Below the pieces are notes generated by a model. That model was not told the DNA's origin. It was given only the letters and a program-made list of their open reading frames with translations, and did no database searches. Positions 1 through 10,229 of a DNA stretch of 64,000 bases are shown piece by piece; the first letter of the stretch is position 1, and every line of letters begins with the position of its first letter. The stretch comes from Dactylonectria macrodidyma (lineage: Eukaryota; Ascomycota; Sordariomycetes; Hypocreales; Nectriaceae). The stretch is from NCBI GenBank assembly GCA_020744425.1, contig JAGMUV010000033.1:310001-374000 (forward strand), given 5' to 3'. A program made the position numbers and the translations under genes.

Positions 1-990
1 GCCAAAAGTATCCAAGAACAATGGTTCAAGAAGGATTTCCTAGCTAAGCATCCTGGCTGGCATGTTACCTTTTCGGAAAACGGGTGGACAAGCAATGATA
101 TTGCTGTCGAGTGGCTAGGGAAGGTGTTTTTACCCCAAACGCAACCTGAGAACCCAGCCGATAGTCGCCTACTTATCGTCGACGGTCACGGCAGTCATAC
201 CTCGGACGAATTTATGACTATGTGTTACCTAAACAACGTTCACTTACTCTTTTTCCCTGCTCATACTTCCCATGTCCTCCAGCCCTTGGATCTCGGCTGC
301 TTTTCCAGTTTAAAAACGGCCTATCGTAGGCTAGTTGGCGAGCATACGGCTTTGACAGATACGACAAAGGTTGGAAAGGCAAACTTTCTCGAATTTTATG
401 CGAAAGCTCGAGAAATTGGTCTTCGAAAGGAAAACGTTCAATCCGGGTGGAAGGCGACAGGCTTATACCCTAAAAACGTAGCCAAACCTCTAAATTCTCG
501 ATGGGTCGTGGTGGCTAAACGGCCAGCTATACCACTACGTGTCACCTCGGATATTTCAACACCAAAACGCGGCGGCGACGTCGTAAAGCTATTTGCTGAG
601 AAGAGCGGCTCTCCCACTTCACGACTGTCTATTCGAAAAGCCGCTGCGGCGTTGGATAAGGTTGCGATGGAGGTTATACTAAGGGACCGTGAGATCGAAC
701 GCTTGCGGGTGCAACTCGCCCAGGCAAAACCGCCTAAACGTCGCAAAATCGTCCAAGATCCGAACGAGCGCTTTGCAAGCCTTGCGCAGATACTTGCGCA
801 AGCTAATCGAGAGCCTCAACAACGTGTTCGGAAGGCAAGAAATGCGGTACAAGAGGTCATTATCGTGGGGGGGGAGAGTAGCTCTGAGTCGGAAGAGGAG
901 CCGGCACTGGCTCGACGGTCGGGACGCAATCGGCGACCAACAAAACACTATATGGAGCGAGATTCAAGTGCAGACGAAGAAAGCGACTAA
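1..990 (+). CDS. Pogo/Fot1-type transposase, C-terminal part (5' end outside window)
   Basis: The frame is open from base 1, so this is the C-terminal part of a longer protein. It is a DDE_1 (pogo/Fot1 branch of Tc1-mariner) transposase, which cuts and pastes DNA between terminal inverted repeats. The second catalytic Asp lies in LLIVDGHGSH near base 180 and the third in LQPLDLG near 285, with the usual short pogo spacing. After the catalytic fold comes a predicted helical stretch rich in Arg and Leu (about 640-830) and a basic, acidic tail ending in RRSGRNRRPTKHY. No break is visible, so the element may be intact to the left. The 3' inverted repeat should lie between 990 and 1137 but I could not identify it. 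Confidence 0.85.
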   Translation, partial: AKSIQEQWFKKDFLAKHPGWHVTFSENGWTSNDIAVEWLGKVFLPQTQPENPADSRLLIVDGHGSHTSDEFMTMCYLNNVHLLFFPAHTSHVLQPLDLGCFSSLKTAYRRLVGEHTALTDTTKVGKANFLEFYAKAREIGLRKENVQSGWKATGLYPKNVAKPLNSRWVVVAKRPAIPLRVTSDISTPKRGGDVVKLFAEKSGSPTSRLSIRKAAAALDKVAMEVILRDREIERLRVQLAQAKPPKRRKIVQDPNERFASLAQILAQANREPQQRVRKARNAVQEVIIVGGESSSESEEEPALARRSGRNRRPTKHYMERDSSADEESD

Positions 991-1137
991 AGAGCGCCAA
1001 ATGCGATTTTCCTTGTATTTTTACCATTTAATTTGACTTTGTTGCGACCTAGTTACGTCGATGTACCAGTTGTGCGATGTAGGCTAAATAGAGCGGGCCA
1101 AAGCCAGGGGTGGGCCAAAACTAGGGTGGGCGACTTA

Positions 1138-2286
1138 ATGGATACACCTTCATCCCCTTCGACAGAGTATTGTCTCAAAGACCGCAGCCGTCATGTGGAT
1201 ATACGTACGAAGTTCCCTGGGGCCCTTTATTGCCCACATTGCGCTCAACGGCTCCCTACGGCTTCATCATCATTTGGCCCTATTACCCCTATTTCTATCG
1301 ACCTCACAGTCGATTCACCTACTTCCCAATCAACAGCCCAACGAGGCAACGCGATGACGATTCCTTCCCAACGATCCCGACCGAGACCTGATACCTATCA
1401 GAACGCTACGAATCTAGCTATTGAAAGCCGGTCAAGGAGCATCGCAGCTACAAGCCATACGGCTAAGATTGTCGTCGAATTGCACGCTTCGTTTTGGTCG
1501 TGCGATGGGTATTATGACAATGTCCTTGACGGTGTTGAAACCCCAGTATACGATAAGACGGCAAACCTCGTTGGAAAGCGTACAGGAAATGTTGAGATCG
1601 TTCTCGGGGCAAAGTTTCCTTCTCATGCCGCAATGATAGAGTTCATTGTCAAGCAGTGTGACAAGAGGCTTGCAGTTAAGGAATGGAAGGTCGTTCATTC
1701 CGTAGTGACTCAAACTGCCACCTTTGGACCCGTTGAGTTCTCCGATGCCGCGTACGAAACGACCTCGTTTGCGGACCTCTTTCGTGTGGGCAATATCTCG
1801 CTTGCCCCAAAGCGCGATACGGTCCATTTGACCTTTTGGTACTTCAATGTAAAGCCTCGGCCTGATATTGAGTCACCAATGCCGTCAAGAGCCGTACGTG
1901 GTCACAAGCGAGCGATTGATCGCCTACCCTCTGATCCAGAGTCAGAAACCTCGGCGAGGAGCTCTAGCAAACGCAAAGCCTCACGTACGGTAAAGTCAGA
2001 GCGCGTATCCCCAATTAAGAAGGAATCAAAGCCACGAAAGCTATCTCGTATACCGGTAAAAGAGGAAGCTGAGACCCGCTTGGAGTTGGAGGGCAAGGAT
2101 GATATTCAGGCTGAAATTCAGGTTGAGCTTTCGGGTGAAGATGACGCGGATACGGCTACTTTTGAGGCCGTCCTTGACGATCCATTCGCGAGTGATATCG
2201 ATGAACACTCGGAGGCCCAGGCTCTCTCACCTCAGAAGAGGCTTCCTGTCCGGATTGGTAGGGGAAAGAATAAGAATAGGGATTAG
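1138..2286 (+). CDS. Unknown protein, convergent partner of the IS3-like transposase
   Basis: I do not recognise this 382-aa protein. The frame opens at 1033 but the first ATG is at 1138. It has a Cys pair (YCPHC) near residue 35, a Ser/Thr-rich linker, a globular part of about 150 residues (roughly 1460-1870) with many aromatic and Val residues, and a long basic then acidic tail rich in RKxSRTVKSE-type patches. It runs toward the transposase gene on the opposite strand and stops 32 bp from that gene's stop codon. The tight convergent packing and similar base composition suggest an accessory protein of the same mobile element, but this is inference. It could instead be an unrelated captured gene. 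Confidence 0.6.
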   Translation: MDTPSSPSTEYCLKDRSRHVDIRTKFPGALYCPHCAQRLPTASSSFGPITPISIDLTVDSPTSQSTAQRGNAMTIPSQRSRPRPDTYQNATNLAIESRSRSIAATSHTAKIVVELHASFWSCDGYYDNVLDGVETPVYDKTANLVGKRTGNVEIVLGAKFPSHAAMIEFIVKQCDKRLAVKEWKVVHSVVTQTATFGPVEFSDAAYETTSFADLFRVGNISLAPKRDTVHLTFWYFNVKPRPDIESPMPSRAVRGHKRAIDRLPSDPESETSARSSSKRKASRTVKSERVSPIKKESKPRKLSRIPVKEEAETRLELEGKDDIQAEIQVELSGEDDADTATFEAVLDDPFASDIDEHSEAQALSPQKRLPVRIGRGKNKNRD

Positions 2287-2318
2287 TTTCAGTTCAATTG
2301 GTACAATTGGTTATGTAT

Positions 2319-3944
2319 CTAGTCGTATAGTTGGTCTCCCTCACCCCAGTCAATCTCTTCCTCCTCAATGCGTTCTAAAAGCGAAGCAGTATCGATATCG
2401 TGAGTGGCCAAATGATTACGTACGCGGTCTAGGCCACCCGTAGGCGTCTCCAATAATGCCAGCTCTGGCTGCTGCTTACTCCTAATGTACTGCCGTAAAC
2501 GATCTCGTAGGAATAGATACGCTGAAAGCTTGGGTTGCTGTGGCGGATCTCTTGGCAGATCTTCCTGGCCTCTAAGAATGCGATCACAGATAGCTATTGT
2601 ATCTTCTGGCAAGTAGGCATCAAGATCAATACGGTCCCCGTCGAAGATATCTTGGATCGTTTGTAATCGATCTTGAGGGATAACCTCTGCAAAGCTCTCA
2701 ACCTGCCGTGCGGTAGGCTGAAAGTAGAGGGTCCATGGCTGCCCAGGAACCACATGCGGCCTATTGCGCTGTTTGCGAATGTAGTGCGAATTCCACGTAA
2801 GTACGAAGTCGGCAAACTCAGCCCGCAGGATCGGCATGAAGAGATAGAGCATTGCAATACGGTCGGGTAGGGAGTCGTTCGAGAAATGGCCAAGTGCGGT
2901 AATTTCACTAAAATACTCCTAGATTCAGGTTAGCATAGGGTCGAACGGAGTGATAATACTACATACCCGCCAGAATTTAGCCCTACCCCTACTCAATCGA
3001 AGCCACCAGCTCTCAATCTTTTCGTTATGCGTGCTTTTGCCATAGATCCAGCAGTCTCGAAAGCGCACATCTTGTGGGATACCTTCCCGTGCGCGTACGC
3101 GGGTCTTCGAAAGGTAATAATGTGCTCCAGCCATAAGGATTGTCTCTTGGCCGCGGTCGGAACGGATGATATTTGGCATGGTTTTCCGCTGCGAGAGAAC
3201 ATCGAGATACTGCGCAACAACGCTTCGTGACGTACCAGAGGATATGCCCACGTAGAACCACGTAATAAACCGTGAGTAAGCGTCAATGGAGGCATAGATC
3301 TCAAAGCCCCAGGCCTTCAATTTATCGTACGCATCAAGGGACCAAATAAAGTCGGGGCCTGGAGAAGTCCATCCAGTTCGGCGATATCGCATCGTATTCC
3401 ACCGTTCGGTAACACAAGTAGGGGAAAAGTCGCGAAAGCATGAGTACAGGGCTCGGCGGCTCAAGATATGATGATTTCGACGGACATATACGCAGAGTAG
3501 TGTGCGCCCGTAGGTCTCAAGCTTAGTGTGTAATTCGGACTCGTCTTCAAAGAAACGGCGCAATTCGTGAAGTCTCTCGCTAGTCATCTCAGGGCTTTGA
3601 CGCCGCCAAAGGCCAAGGTCTCGCCGTATCCGTGAGAGGCCAGTCTTTGAGATAAGAAAGCCCTCAGAGTGAAGCTGCAGAAGCATAAAGTGATCGTTCA
3701 AGACCTTGTCAAAGAATAGGTCTTTAATACGCTCACGTAGTTGTTCAGAGTCTTCGGTATACTGCCTCATGGAAGCATTCCAGATCTTCAGGTTGCGATA
3801 TACAGTCGTACGTTGAACTTCGATGTGGAATTCGTTATTAAGGCGCTGTACGATTTGTTTGAGCGTGAGACCGTCGTCGTTTTTCCATTGTTGAATCTGA
3901 AGGCGAAATGGGGATATATCAATTGAATGGCGACCCCTAGGCAT
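2319..3944 (-). CDS. IS3-like (rve-fold) DDE transposase, two exons
   Basis: The gene is complement(join(2319..2918,2967..3944)), 525 aa. The 48-bp intron starts GTATGT, has a branch sequence GCTAAC and ends CTAG; joining keeps frame. An upstream ATG in frame at 4070 is possible, but MPRGRHSID at 3944 looks like the natural start. The N-terminus is a helix-turn-helix region with LTLKQIVQRLNNEF. The integrase-like core shows D in WSLDAYDKL, D in IRSDRGQE and E in HNEKIESWW, the DDE triad of retroviral-integrase-fold transposases. It resembles eukaryotic IS3-like (IS3EU-type) transposases rather than pogo or hAT. The C-terminal exon ends in a Gln/Glu-rich tail. No stop or frameshift is visible, so it may be active. 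Confidence 0.75.
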
Positions 3945-4379
3945 CTTGAACCGTATGTTGCCGTACGTAGTCAAGTGTAGGCGTAAGGAAAGAGACGAAG
4001 TCTGAGTTAAGATTGCGGGATTTAATTTTGGAAAAGGGTGTGTGTTACGGTTGTGATCGTATGGCGCCAAATTGCCTCATGCCCAATATGTTTAGCCTCA
4101 CTTGGTCAGACCCACAAGATTTTGAACAAATGTCATAAGTTAAGTGAAACACAAAACCATGGATCCAAGAAAACCTGATTTCAGACTCTAGCTAAGAAAG
4201 GGGTATCATAGTTCACCGTACGCCCTCGTGCGCGAATATACGCGAATGTATTCTGCGTTTCCTAGTAAATCAAAAAGAAACTTTTCAACTCAAAAGAGGG
4301 AAGTGACTAGGCGGACTACGGGGCAAAAAAAAAAAAGAGTTAGTAGAGGCTCGTACATTTACGTATTGGGTCAAATATC
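3945..4379. other. Intergenic, nothing recognised
   Basis: This is the 5' flank of the IS3-like transposase and the 3' flank of the DUF3716 gene. I looked for inverted repeats matching the area before 1138 and saw only a weak similarity (AGGCTAAA near 1080 and its complement near 4090), too short to claim. A 12-A run lies at about 4325-4336. Confidence 0.4.
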
Positions 4380-5182
4380 TTAAGCCGACTTCGAAGTGCC
4401 TTTCTTGTGCTTCTTGCGGTTGGTAGCCGCCTTGAAGATCTGCACAAGCTTCTGGCAGGTCTTGCGGTCAAGGCCTTCGAACGGGTCCGTATCATCACTG
4501 TCGGAATCGTCGTCGTCGTCGTCGTCGCTAACCTTGCGCTTGGTACCACGCTCTTGTGGTCAATCAGTATAGAAAATGAGAACGTATTGCAGCGTACTTA
4601 CTCGTGAAGGAGCAGGCGGCGCCAGATCGGTTCCAGTCGCAATTGGCGCAGGCCGGGGTCCCCTCAGCGACAATGCATCCCTTGAGGGCCCCGTTGTTCT
4701 TCGTACACTTGTCGCAACGGTCCATACCCTCCCGTTCGTCGCCGTACAGATGACGCAGCATAGCGTCGCAATTCTGGCCGCTGCTGAAGTTCATCACGTA
4801 CGGGGTCTCCTGGAGCTTCTTCTTGTCCTTCTTGCTACGGATCTCCAGCAGGCGTGGGGTCTAATACGGGTTAGTACGTGATCAACCAGGCTAGTACAGG
4901 CCTAAGATAAGGACATACCTTGGTAGAGTCAACAGCTTCCTGGCCCTTGGTGGTGCTGCCCTTCAAAGCGTTCATCAAAGCCCAGATGGTGACCTCGGGG
5001 TTTTTATCGGGCTTATCGGTCTTGTACGCGAAAGTATAGGTCTCAACGTCAAGGACCTTCTTGGGCAGCAGGTTGAATGCGCGCTCGCCCATATCCTCGC
5101 GTAGGGCATCGATCGCAGCCGTATCAGCAGCAGCAGGGGTCTCCTTGGTCTTGGGGCGGTTGCGGTTGCCTCGGGGCGCCAT
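4380..5182 (-). CDS. DUF3716-domain protein, three exons
   Basis: The gene is complement(join(4380..4552,4602..4860,4919..5182)), 231 aa. Both introns have good donors (GTATGT, GTAAGT), and the exon sum is a multiple of three. The start is MAPRGNRNR at 5182. Residues about 120-170 carry the Cys-rich pattern RCDKC..GALKGCIVAEG..ACANC..SGAACSF, characteristic of the fungal DUF3716 family (two CxxC-type pairs plus a terminal Cys). An acidic run of about nine Asp encoded by GAC repeats follows, then a Lys-rich tail that looks like a nuclear-localisation signal. The function of the family is unknown; the metal-binding Cys pattern and basic tail suggest a nucleic-acid-linked role. It sits inside a transposon cluster and may belong to one of the elements. 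Confidence 0.75.
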
Positions 5183-5437
5183 GATGATGTGTACCAAGCC
5201 GTATTGCGTGAGAAAGTGTGCGTACGGAATCGAATTGGGCCAGCGAGGGGAGGGGGGATTGTCAACGGGTGCTGCGTGGTTAGGTAGAAGAGATTTACGC
5301 GTGGGCACGTGACCCGGGCGACAGTGATTTAGATGAATGACTAAGCACATGTAAGGTAAAATAATCCTACAAACGGGGCCGTACGGGGGTCCGCCCGGGG
5401 GAAGGGGGGGGGTGACCCAATTCAAAAATCTCCAAAA
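5183..5437. other. Short intergenic, G-run
   Basis: The segment separates two divergent units. It contains a run of nine G at about 5405-5413 and a short inverted repeat CCAAAATT/AATTTTGG around 5431-5447, partly overlapping the start of the hAT frame. No transposon terminus could be fixed. Confidence 0.3.
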
Positions 5438-7011
5438 TTGAATTTTGGAACTGTGCCCCTTGTGGCCTTCCGTACTAACCCCAACGATCCATTTTTTGAC
5501 GATTCCTCCTCGGTATCGAGCCTGACGCCTAGCCAGTCAGCCAGTCAGTCTTCCGGGGCTCTCACAAACATTCCGCACGCCGGTGGTGGCGCCTTTTCAG
5601 TTCTTCGCCGAGCTCGCAGCGTAAAGAACCAACTTGATGATGTCGACGAAGCAAACCTCCCAAGTGCAGTATGCGATATGCCGAAGATCCTAATTAACAG
5701 CAAGCCCTATATTCGGTCGGAGTGGGTGGATAAAAAAAGGAAGAAAAGATCCCCGATCGAACCGTACGGCTCACGCTTCGTCAAGCTCGATCGCGAGCAC
5801 CGAAACTGTGGCGAATACTGGCTCTGTGATCTCTGTGATGAGCATGGTATAACATCGATTTTTTCCCTGCCTAGAGGTACGACTTCTGGACCGCTGGACC
5901 ACTTGCGGCAGCATCACAGACTTCTTCGCTCTCGTACCTCTTCCGTAGAGGGAAGCGATTCGACTGATTCTGAAGCGAATCCGCGCCCACAGAAGAGTCA
6001 GAGGACTCTACAGGAGAGCCTGCGGAAGGCTGTTGTGAGTAAATCGACGGGGCAGACTTTCCGAGATACACTGTTAGGCTGGATATCGAAGGCGAATATT
6101 CCCTTCTCTGGGATCGAACACCCGCTTTTTCGCCAGCTTCTCTGCTTGTTAAATAAGGATCTTGTTCAGGAGCTTCTGCCTCCGACGGGCTCGTCAATCA
6201 AGAAATAACCGGCCCTGAATATGCCGGCCGCTCCATATTCATCGGTGACGAAGTTCCGGCTCTGCGACCGACCACGCCGCTGGAATCTCAATCGCAGCGA
6301 CCGCAGCGCGAAAGACGACTCCCGGGGCGATACGGAGGTTCCGCCATGAAGTTACCTGGCACGATCCGAGCCACTATTATGTGCGAATCTGGCGAATCTG
6401 GCAAATCCGGCGATTCCGAAGATCCTACTTTCTCTGACGATAAGAACCTTCACGCTTTGCGTGCCAGTCTTTCAGTAGCGATCTTTAAAATTGAGAAATA
6501 CATTGCTACTCTCGACCACTCGCCTGCCTACTGGGCAGCGATGATCCTACACCCTGGCCTCAAGAAGCGATGGATTGAGAAGAACCTTGATGAAGAACAT
6601 GCTCAACACGTGTTTTCAACCTTCACGAAGTTCTTCGACGACGAATACAAGAAGCTTGACCTACGAGATAACCAGCCGGTTGATCAGGCCCAGCCATGTT
6701 ACCTCATCGATGACGACTTCTACGATAAGCCTGAGGACTTAACACAGAAGGATGAGCTTACTTCCTACTTCTCGGGGCCGTTGTTACCTGTGAAGGACCC
6801 GTTAGAGTGGTGGCGGCAGCACCAGGATTCGTTGCCACGGCTAGCAAAAATGGCCTTCGATATACTGTCAATTCCGGCTACTTCGTGTGAGTGCGAGAGA
6901 ACGTTCAGCCATTGCAAATTGGCGGTATCAACGCAGAGACACAGTCTGAAAGATTTGACAATCGAGAAGCTCATATGCCTCAAGTTTTGGCTGGGAAATG
7001 GGGCAATTTGA
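5438..7011 (+). pseudogene. hAT transposase with catalytic core deleted
   Basis: Two frames form the two ends of one hAT transposase. The first (5438-6208, 256 aa) has a BED-type zinc finger: CDLC near 5830 and H..H in LDHLRQHH near 5900, after a Ser-rich N-terminus. The second (6346-7011) carries the hAT dimerisation domain, with PRLAKMAFDILSIP and CECERTFSHCK near 6840-6920. The first frame stops at 6208 where a full-length relative would continue into the RNase-H-like catalytic domain. That central domain is missing; only about 140 bases of unrelated frame lie between. It cannot transpose itself, but the DNA-binding and dimerisation parts are open. I could not find the terminal inverted repeats. 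Confidence 0.8.
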
Positions 7012-7134
7012 AGCACGTATGTTGCTTACAGATCCAATGATTGTTGGCTGTCTCCCGACTTACTAAGCCTTTGATAGCATTTTGGTAATATTCAATACAA
7101 ATCAATACCAAATCAATATCAGCCTGTATTATTT

Positions 7135-7174
7135 CAAAACAAAACAAAATAGTGGTCAATTTTGTTTTGTTTTG
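7135..7174. repeat. Perfect 16-bp inverted repeat (hairpin)
   Basis: A CAAAA-type repeat arm at 7135-7150 is perfectly complementary to 7159-7174, with an 8-base loop. It lies exactly at the join between the hAT remnant and the Copia remnant and includes the stop codon of the latter. It could be an element terminus or a transcription terminator; the sequence alone does not decide. Confidence 0.8.
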
Positions 7175-9171
7175 CTTTGTTCGGAGCGCTGTTGGAGATA
7201 CCCAGTATCGCGATTGTTCTCCCGTAGCCACTGATGCAGCCGTTCGAACGGCGTTTTCCAGTTGTTAGCCTGCTGCGGCGATCTGTTATGTAAATACACC
7301 GCCGTCTTCCAGGTCTCAGGCCACATTTCGTCCGGAAGGTTGGCACCAACCTGCATTGTGCGAGACTGGCTACCTACTACCCCCCCAGATCGTTCAGCAG
7401 GCCCATTTTGTGCCGGTGTGTCGGGTGCGGTGGGCTCGTCATCGATTCCCTTGGATCCGATCCAAGCCAGATATTCCGCCTGAAGTGCGCGATCATTATG
7501 TCGATGGATGACGCAGATCGATATGTTAAATTGTCGTTGAGCATAGACTTCGAAAGCCTTTAACACTCCGAGGACGCTTTCAGTGGTTGCATCCTTCAAA
7601 AGGTAGATGTAGATCATAGATGTGTATTCATCTCTGATCAGCACGGCGTATTTCATTCCGTTGTATCCATCGCTCAGGGCGAAGATGTCAACGTAGATGC
7701 GCCAGAATGGTCGTGGTGCCTTTTTTTGCGGGCTTCGTCGTGAGACAATACGTTTTGCCTTTGAAACGGCGCAGTCTTTGCACTCGATCTTGAGCGGGCC
7801 TTTGATCTTGGCTCCGGTTGTCTGCTGAACTAGGCGCTCAAGGGCTTCAGACCCAAGATGACCTAGGCGTTGGTGCCATCGTATGGAATCCGCAGTGGAC
7901 TCGGGTCTCGGCTGCGTGGATGAGGTGAAGGCGGTTGCCGATGGGGTGTGCGATTCGTAATCGACTTGGTTGAATTCGATGACAGGCTGGCGATGTCGCC
8001 TCTCTGTGCGAAAGATCGTCTTTCCGTCCTTTGAGACGGCGCCCGTTGCTGGGTTCCAGTTGTATCCTCTTAGGAGAAAGAGATCCAGGGACGCAACGTT
8101 TGTGTGGAATCTTGGGATGTAGGCTACATTTTGGAGCCTGAACTTGTGAGCGTTTCCGATCCGGATGATCACCTCACCATATCCAAGGATCTCAAGGTGT
8201 GTGTCTCCAGAGAAAGCTCCTTCGGGGTTGTCGCATGGTTTGTATGATCCTTCGACAAAGCGTTCAGAGTTATTGCAGATGTGAACGTCAGATTCAGAGT
8301 CCAGGATAAAGGAATCACGAAGTGGATAGACAGCTGCAGTCGAGAAGGTGGCTTGGATCCGCGGGCCGGATGGCTGCTGCATCGGCTGTGGAGCTTCTGG
8401 CTGAATCTTGGCTATGGCTCCAGCGAAGGCGGTGCCCTTGACTTCCGATCCATCCTGTTGCTGGCGCTGTTCCTCCTTCTTCAATCGGTTCCTGATGGAC
8501 CGTTCGACTTTGCCCTTGATCGTAGGGTCTTGAAGCTTCTGATCGATTTCTTCCTGGACTTTGCTGTCTGGAGACCATCCACCTGGTCGCATCGATTCAG
8601 AAAGGTAGTAGCACTCTGAATAGAAGTGCCTGCGACCGCAGAGGCAAATTGGTTTTCCCCCTGGGTTCCTGCTGTTGGGTTTGGATGCTCGGGCTGTGCC
8701 GGATGCATCAGGTTCCCCTTCACCTTGGAAGGTGGCGAATGCACCTTTGGTGTCGGAGTTGGAGGTGGTTCGGTACGATCGTTCGAAGATTTCACTGATC
8801 TTGATTCCATCAGGGAAAGTCTTTTGCCAGTCATCATTCGAGCTGGTCATCGCTTCTCCCTCCATCCGATTGATCCAATACTTCGAGAAAGTCGGGTCTA
8901 TCGCGCTGCCAGCCTTGAGAAAGTGTCGAGTTGGTCGTAGGCCTTTCACATCGGGCAGATCAAGGTTCTTGGCCTCGTTCAGTATAACCTGCCACTTCGA
9001 GACCCATGCCTCGATCTTGGTTCGATTGGCTGCCTTGAGTGTGGCGTAGTACTGATCCGTGATTTCAGTCTCGCGAGCCCAGTCGGTCGGCTTGATGCGG
9101 TTTTTCAAGATCGTGAGTTCCTTGGCGACATCATCTTCCTTGGCAATGATGCTATAGTAGCTGCCAACTGT
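7156..9171 (-). pseudogene. Ty1/Copia gag-pol remnant (gag to integrase)
   Basis: The open frame reads from about 9171 without any ATG near its start. It covers Copia Gag, a CCHC-like knuckle (CLCGRRHFYSEC), a protease region with LDSESDVHI, the GAG-pre-integrase zinc site (HQRLGHLG..CKDC) and the integrase core. The core shows D in YVDIFAL, a degenerate second motif HRHNDRAL and E in NGPAERSG. The protease active site has Glu in place of the usual Gly (DSG-type), which should inactivate it. The frame ends at 7156 within a hairpin, right after the integrase. Reverse transcriptase and RNase H are absent. It is a truncated element in the minus orientation. Confidence 0.85.
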
Positions 9172-9420
9172 GACGGGACAAGAGCACGAACGAGGTCAAG
9201 TGCGACTTGGGCAAAATGATTGTTTACAAGGAGAGAAAGAGATTCCTAAGGAAAGCTCTGACTTAAAGCTATTTATACAATATTCATAAAGTGAGACTAT
9301 TCATAAAGTATGAAAGTCACATGATCGTTCCCTCACAAGGGGCCCCCGGGGCCCTGTAGTCCATGCCGTATTACGAGGGTTCACGGACTGCCGTGCCGTC
9401 ACGTTATTTGGCAACGTCTT
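9172..9420 (-). promoter_or_regulatory. Probable promoter/LTR-like region of the Copia remnant
   Basis: Just upstream of the minus-strand Copia frame there is a TATAAATAG box (reverse complement of about 9270-9278) and short direct repeats of TTCATAAAGT (about 9284-9310). This is the place where a 5' LTR and leader are expected, but I could not fix LTR ends or a primer-binding site. Confidence 0.35.
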
Positions 9421-9511
9421 CATGATACAGAGCCGCTGAAACTCGAGGAGATAGACTCGTATTGGTACTGGGGATTGCATCGCTTACGGCTGGACCCTGC
9501 TACTACGAATA

Positions 9512-9663
9512 TGTTGGAGATCACAAATGTGAGACGACCAAGTCGGTGGCAAGGTGTGGAACAAGGTGGAACATTCCACGGAGGTGGTACCTGTACATAA
9601 ACAGTAGTTCTCCTACTGCATATTTTGAATGAATTAAGAAACCTGAATCTTCCCATTTCAACA
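9512..9663 (+). mobile_element. Small Copia-type LTR (152 bp), copy 1
   Basis: The segment starts TGTTGGAGATC and ends TTTCAACA, so it has the TGTTG/CAACA ends of an LTR. A second copy lies at 16795-16947 in the other orientation and is alignable over its full length, which defines the ends. Unlike that copy, this one is followed directly by a primer-binding-site match at 9664 and has no target duplication (GAATA before, GGTTA after). It is therefore the 5' LTR of a larger element, not a solo LTR. No matching 3' LTR is seen downstream. Confidence 0.8.
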
Positions 9664-9677
9664 GGTTATGAGCCCGG
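9664..9677 (+). promoter_or_regulatory. Primer-binding site matching the anticodon half of initiator tRNA-Met
   Basis: GGTTATGAGCCCGG begins immediately after the LTR. It is complementary to the anticodon stem-loop region of eukaryotic initiator tRNA-Met (GGGCTCATAACC), the site used by Copia-type elements that prime from a half-tRNA. The match is to remembered general tRNA sequence, so it should be checked against this genome's tRNA-iMet. Confidence 0.65.
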
Positions 9678-10229
9678 AAGGCTAAACTAAATCTAAAGCT
9701 GAGTCTCCTACCTAATCATCCGTCCCTTACTCACAAGGACCTCACAGTCCCTTCCACTGCAGCGGAGACTCAACAGCGGTCTTGGACCCCGCCAGAATTA
9801 CGGCCCTTCATCCTGCTGTCTCTTGAACGAAGAACCCGCTACTTGATCATTTACCAATCTCGATACTTTCTTCCCTTTATCACACAGTCAGATGGAAATG
9901 ACCTGCAGAAAAGCTCTTGATTTTTCTATCTAGGCTGTTGTGTTGAACTTGCTTTTTGGGAAACACAGATCACACCAACCTCTGACTGGAAGTCCGGACT
10001 TCCGGGCTGCCGGTCTAAACAGCCTGTCTGAACAGCTGGAAGACCTTCCTTCCGGTTTGATCAAATGTATGACCTTTTGCTCTGTTGGATGTGGCACGCC
10101 TCTGCAAGGTTTCCACCACCTAGCGTGTCTGCGGGTGCTATCTATAAGAAGCACGTCCTAGACTTCCTGGCTTACCTCTACCTTCATCGAAAACAAGCCA
10201 ACAACATCAACACATTACATTACTTCAAT
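9678..10229 (+). other. Leader or second LTR region before the Copia gag
   Basis: No coding frame is convincing. A TATAAGA box lies near 10142 and a CA-rich stretch precedes the gag ATG at 10230. The region may be the leader of the LTR element at 9512. It may instead contain a separate LTR starting TGTTGTGTTG at about 9936 that drives the gag. I cannot decide. Confidence 0.35.

Noticed and set aside
1077..4110. Terminal inverted repeats of the IS3-like two-gene unit (AGGCTAAA motif)
   Set aside because: Only about 8-9 bases agree, and the positions are not at clear boundaries.
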